Origin: Gammaproteobacteria bacterium
Lineage (GTDB): Bacteria; Pseudomonadota; Gammaproteobacteria; Chromatiales; Sedimenticolaceae
Length of the DNA stretch: 7,381 nt
Assembly: GCA_020445165.1 (NCBI GenBank)
Contig: JAGRHE010000147.1
Coordinates: 1-7,381 of the forward strand
Direction: 5' to 3'
In this document: positions 6,463 to 7,381 of the stretch, piece after piece
Layout: each line of letters begins with the position of its first letter
Numbering within the stretch: position 1 is the first letter of the stretch
Made by a program: the position numbers and the translations under genes
Notes under the pieces: generated by a model
Told to the model about the DNA's origin: nothing
Databases searched by the model: none
Seen by the model: only the letters and a program-made list of their open reading frames with translations

Positions 6463-6888
6463 TCAGCCGGCGGCATGATGTTGTTCGAGGAAATCGGCAA
6501 ACGCCCTGACCAGGTCGGCCTTGCTCAGGATGCCCACCAGGTGGTTTCCCTTGTCCAGCACGGGCAGAGCGCCGAATCCGTGCTGGATGATCACCTGGCA
6601 GGCACTGGCCAGATCATCGTAGGTGTGAACCGTTACCGGGTTGCGCGTCATCAGGTCGGATACCGCCAGGTCATCCTCGAGCCGGTATTCATGTGACAGG
6701 TCGGGGGCCTCGTCGACCCAGTCCGGTCGGCGCAGGTCGCGGTCGCTGAGAATGCCGACCAGCTGTGCGCCATCGAGCACCGGCAGGTGCCTGACACCGG
6801 CCTCGCGCATGCGGAAGAAGGTTTCACGCACGCCGTCTTCGGGAGCTGCCGTAAGTAGCTTGCGGGTCATGTATTCGCTGACGCGCAC
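6463..6888 (-). CDS. Two-CBS-domain protein
   Basis: 141 residues, essentially nothing but a tandem CBS pair (Bateman module), cytoplasmic. CBS1 covers about residues 1-56 (VSEYMTRKLLTAAPED, GVRHLPVLDGAQLVGILSDRDL) and CBS2 about 75-135 (VSDLMTRNPVTVHTYDD, GALPVLDKGNHLVGILSKADLVRAF). By family knowledge such pairs bind adenine nucleotides (AMP, ATP, sometimes SAM) and transmit energy or redox state. The GILSDRDL and GILSKADL segments are the usual nucleotide-contact region. No fused catalytic domain is present, so the target is unknown. Start: GTG at 6888 has a strong GGAGG five bases upstream and gives the typical MRVSEYMT beginning; an in-frame TTG at 6921 without a ribosome site is rejected. 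It lies 68 bp after the YgiQ-family gene on the same strand and could share its transcript. Confidence 0.92.
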   Translation of the reverse strand: MRVSEYMTRKLLTAAPEDGVRETFFRMREAGVRHLPVLDGAQLVGILSDRDLRRPDWVDEAPDLSHEYRLEDDLAVSDLMTRNPVTVHTYDDLASACQVIIQHGFGALPVLDKGNHLVGILSKADLVRAFADFLEQHHAAG

Positions 6889-6893
6889 TGGAT

Positions 6894-6898
6894 CCTCC
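6894..6898 (-). promoter_or_regulatory. Ribosome binding site deciding the GTG start of the CBS gene
   Basis: GGAGG on the minus strand with a five-base spacer (ATCCA) before the GTG at 6888. It is the best Shine-Dalgarno sequence in the window and fixes the start 33 bases downstream of the longest open frame's TTG. Confidence 0.8.
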
Positions 6899-6916
6899 GG
6901 TTCTGTCTCATCCGTG

Positions 6917-6940
6917 TGCAATCAGCGGCAGGCTGATGCA
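6917..6940. repeat. Hairpin between the YgiQ-family and CBS genes
   Basis: ATCAGC (6921-6926) pairs perfectly with GCTGAT (6932-6937) around loop ggcag, and TGC (6917-6919) pairs with GCA (6938-6940) if A6920 bulges, giving nine base pairs. No T-run follows on the minus strand, so it is not a clear terminator. It could be a processing or stabilising hairpin between the two cistrons, or chance. Confidence 0.4.
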
Positions 6941-6956
6941 GTTCTGTGTCCCTGGC

Positions 6957-7381
6957 TCAACGCTTCTTGCGCCGTCCCGGTGCTTGCCGGCGCAGGCCGT
7001 GGGTCTGCTGGGTGCGGAAACGGCCCTTGGCCGCGCCGTCGTTGCCGGGGGTGCGTGTGCCCTCGGGGCGCCCGCCGGTACCCGCCGGCTGGAAACTTGG
7101 GACCAGGTGACGCTTGCCGTTGCCGATCAGGTCGCTGCGGCCCATCGACTTGAGCGCCTCGCGCAGCAACGGCCAGTTGTTTGGATCGTGATAGCGCAGG
7201 AATGCCTTGTGCAGCCGACGCTGGCGGCGACCCTTGGGCGAGAATACCGTTTCTGAATCGCGCGCGATCTTTTTCAGCGGGTTGCGGCCGCTGTGCCACA
7301 TCGCTGTCGCCATCGCCATCGGCGACGGCAGAAAGGCCTGCACCTGGTCGGCGCGGAAACCGTTGCCCTTGAGCCACAATG
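6957..7381 (-). CDS. ygiQ: YgiQ family radical SAM protein, C-terminal end (runs off right edge)
   Basis: The last 141 residues are visible; the N-terminus, including the radical SAM CxxxCxxC cluster, lies beyond 7381. Seen, in order: [76 protein letters not shown], then a low-complexity basic tail rich in Gly, Arg, Pro and Gln ending GRRKKR. This order matches the C-terminal DUF3362 region of E. coli YgiQ (UPF0313), a radical SAM protein of unsettled function. The conserved block ends near the LIG/LVP segment; the last ~45 residues are the variable, probably disordered basic tail common in this family. A TTG at 7379 is only an internal leucine codon, not a start. The stop is followed after 68 bp by the CBS gene on the same strand. 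Confidence 0.88.
   Translation of the reverse strand, partial: LWLKGNGFRADQVQAFLPSPMAMATAMWHSGRNPLKKIARDSETVFSPKGRRQRRLHKAFLRYHDPNNWPLLREALKSMGRSDLIGNGKRHLVPSFQPAGTGGRPEGTRTPGNDGAAKGRFRTQQTHGLRRQAPGRRKKR

Larger units (their letters stand above)
6366..6465. repeat. Imperfect direct repeat (two copies) linking hairpins 1 and 3
   Basis: TCGATTT at 6366-6372 and 6443-6449 is followed in both copies by GTTCCCTTCA (6375-6384 and 6456-6465). The second copy carries four extra bases between the two blocks. The second copy overlaps the stop codon of the CBS gene. This suggests that the hairpin 1 and hairpin 3 segments are diverged copies of one element. Confidence 0.5.

Noticed and set aside
6210..6509. 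99-codon plus-strand frame through the 6293-6462 gap
   Set aside because: It overlaps the lipoprotein end in another frame and the CBS gene end antisense, and is Arg/Ser-rich without a motif. The gap is better explained by inverted repeats.
6889..6921. TTG at 6921 as the CBS protein start
   Set aside because: No ribosome site precedes it and it falls in a hairpin, whereas GTG at 6888 has GGAGG at ideal spacing and gives the typical N-terminus.
6922..7377. 151-codon minus-strand frame overlapping the ygiQ end
   Set aside because: It is an alternate frame of the YgiQ C-terminus; the conserved YgiQ motifs are in the other minus-strand frame.

Overview
The window looks like ordinary chromosome from a GC-rich (roughly 60% by eye) Gram-negative bacterium, most likely a gammaproteobacterium. 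The pointers are a YgiQ-type radical SAM C-terminus, a tripartite-pump adaptor and RND permease pair, an HDOD signalling protein and a short lipoprotein. Nothing fixes the genus. I see no tRNA, rRNA, CRISPR array, insertion sequence or phage gene.

Layout, left to right. Positions 1-309 (minus) hold the first ~103 residues of an FMN-binding glutamate-synthase-like protein that runs off the left edge. Positions 466-4615 (minus) are a two-gene efflux operon read right to left: a periplasmic adaptor (3569-4615), then a 1032-residue RND permease (466-3564) that starts with TTG four bases after the adaptor stop. The outer-membrane channel is not in the window. A 225-bp divergent region (4616-4840) separates this operon from a plus-strand pair: an HDOD-domain protein (4841-5698) and a small lipoprotein of unknown function (5756-6292). 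These converge on a minus-strand pair at the right: a two-CBS-domain protein (6463-6888) and the C-terminal 141 residues of a YgiQ-family protein (6957 to the right edge), which is probably transcribed first.

How the genes fit together. Adaptor and permease form one export machine (RND efflux; substrate unknown), needing a TolC-like channel encoded elsewhere. The HDOD protein and lipoprotein may be co-transcribed (57-bp gap), but no functional link is evident. The CBS protein is a likely adenine-nucleotide-sensing module with no obvious partner apart from its upstream neighbour ygiQ.

The less routine material is non-coding. The leader of the HDOD gene (about 4721-4788) has nested and interleaved complementary segments that could form a pseudoknot or switch, and part of it loosely recalls a cobalamin-riboswitch core. 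The 170-bp convergent gap 6293-6462 contains three consecutive inverted repeats, one with a perfect 11-bp stem, two of which share a direct repeat. These are the best candidates for follow-up. I found no convincing new multi-gene system.
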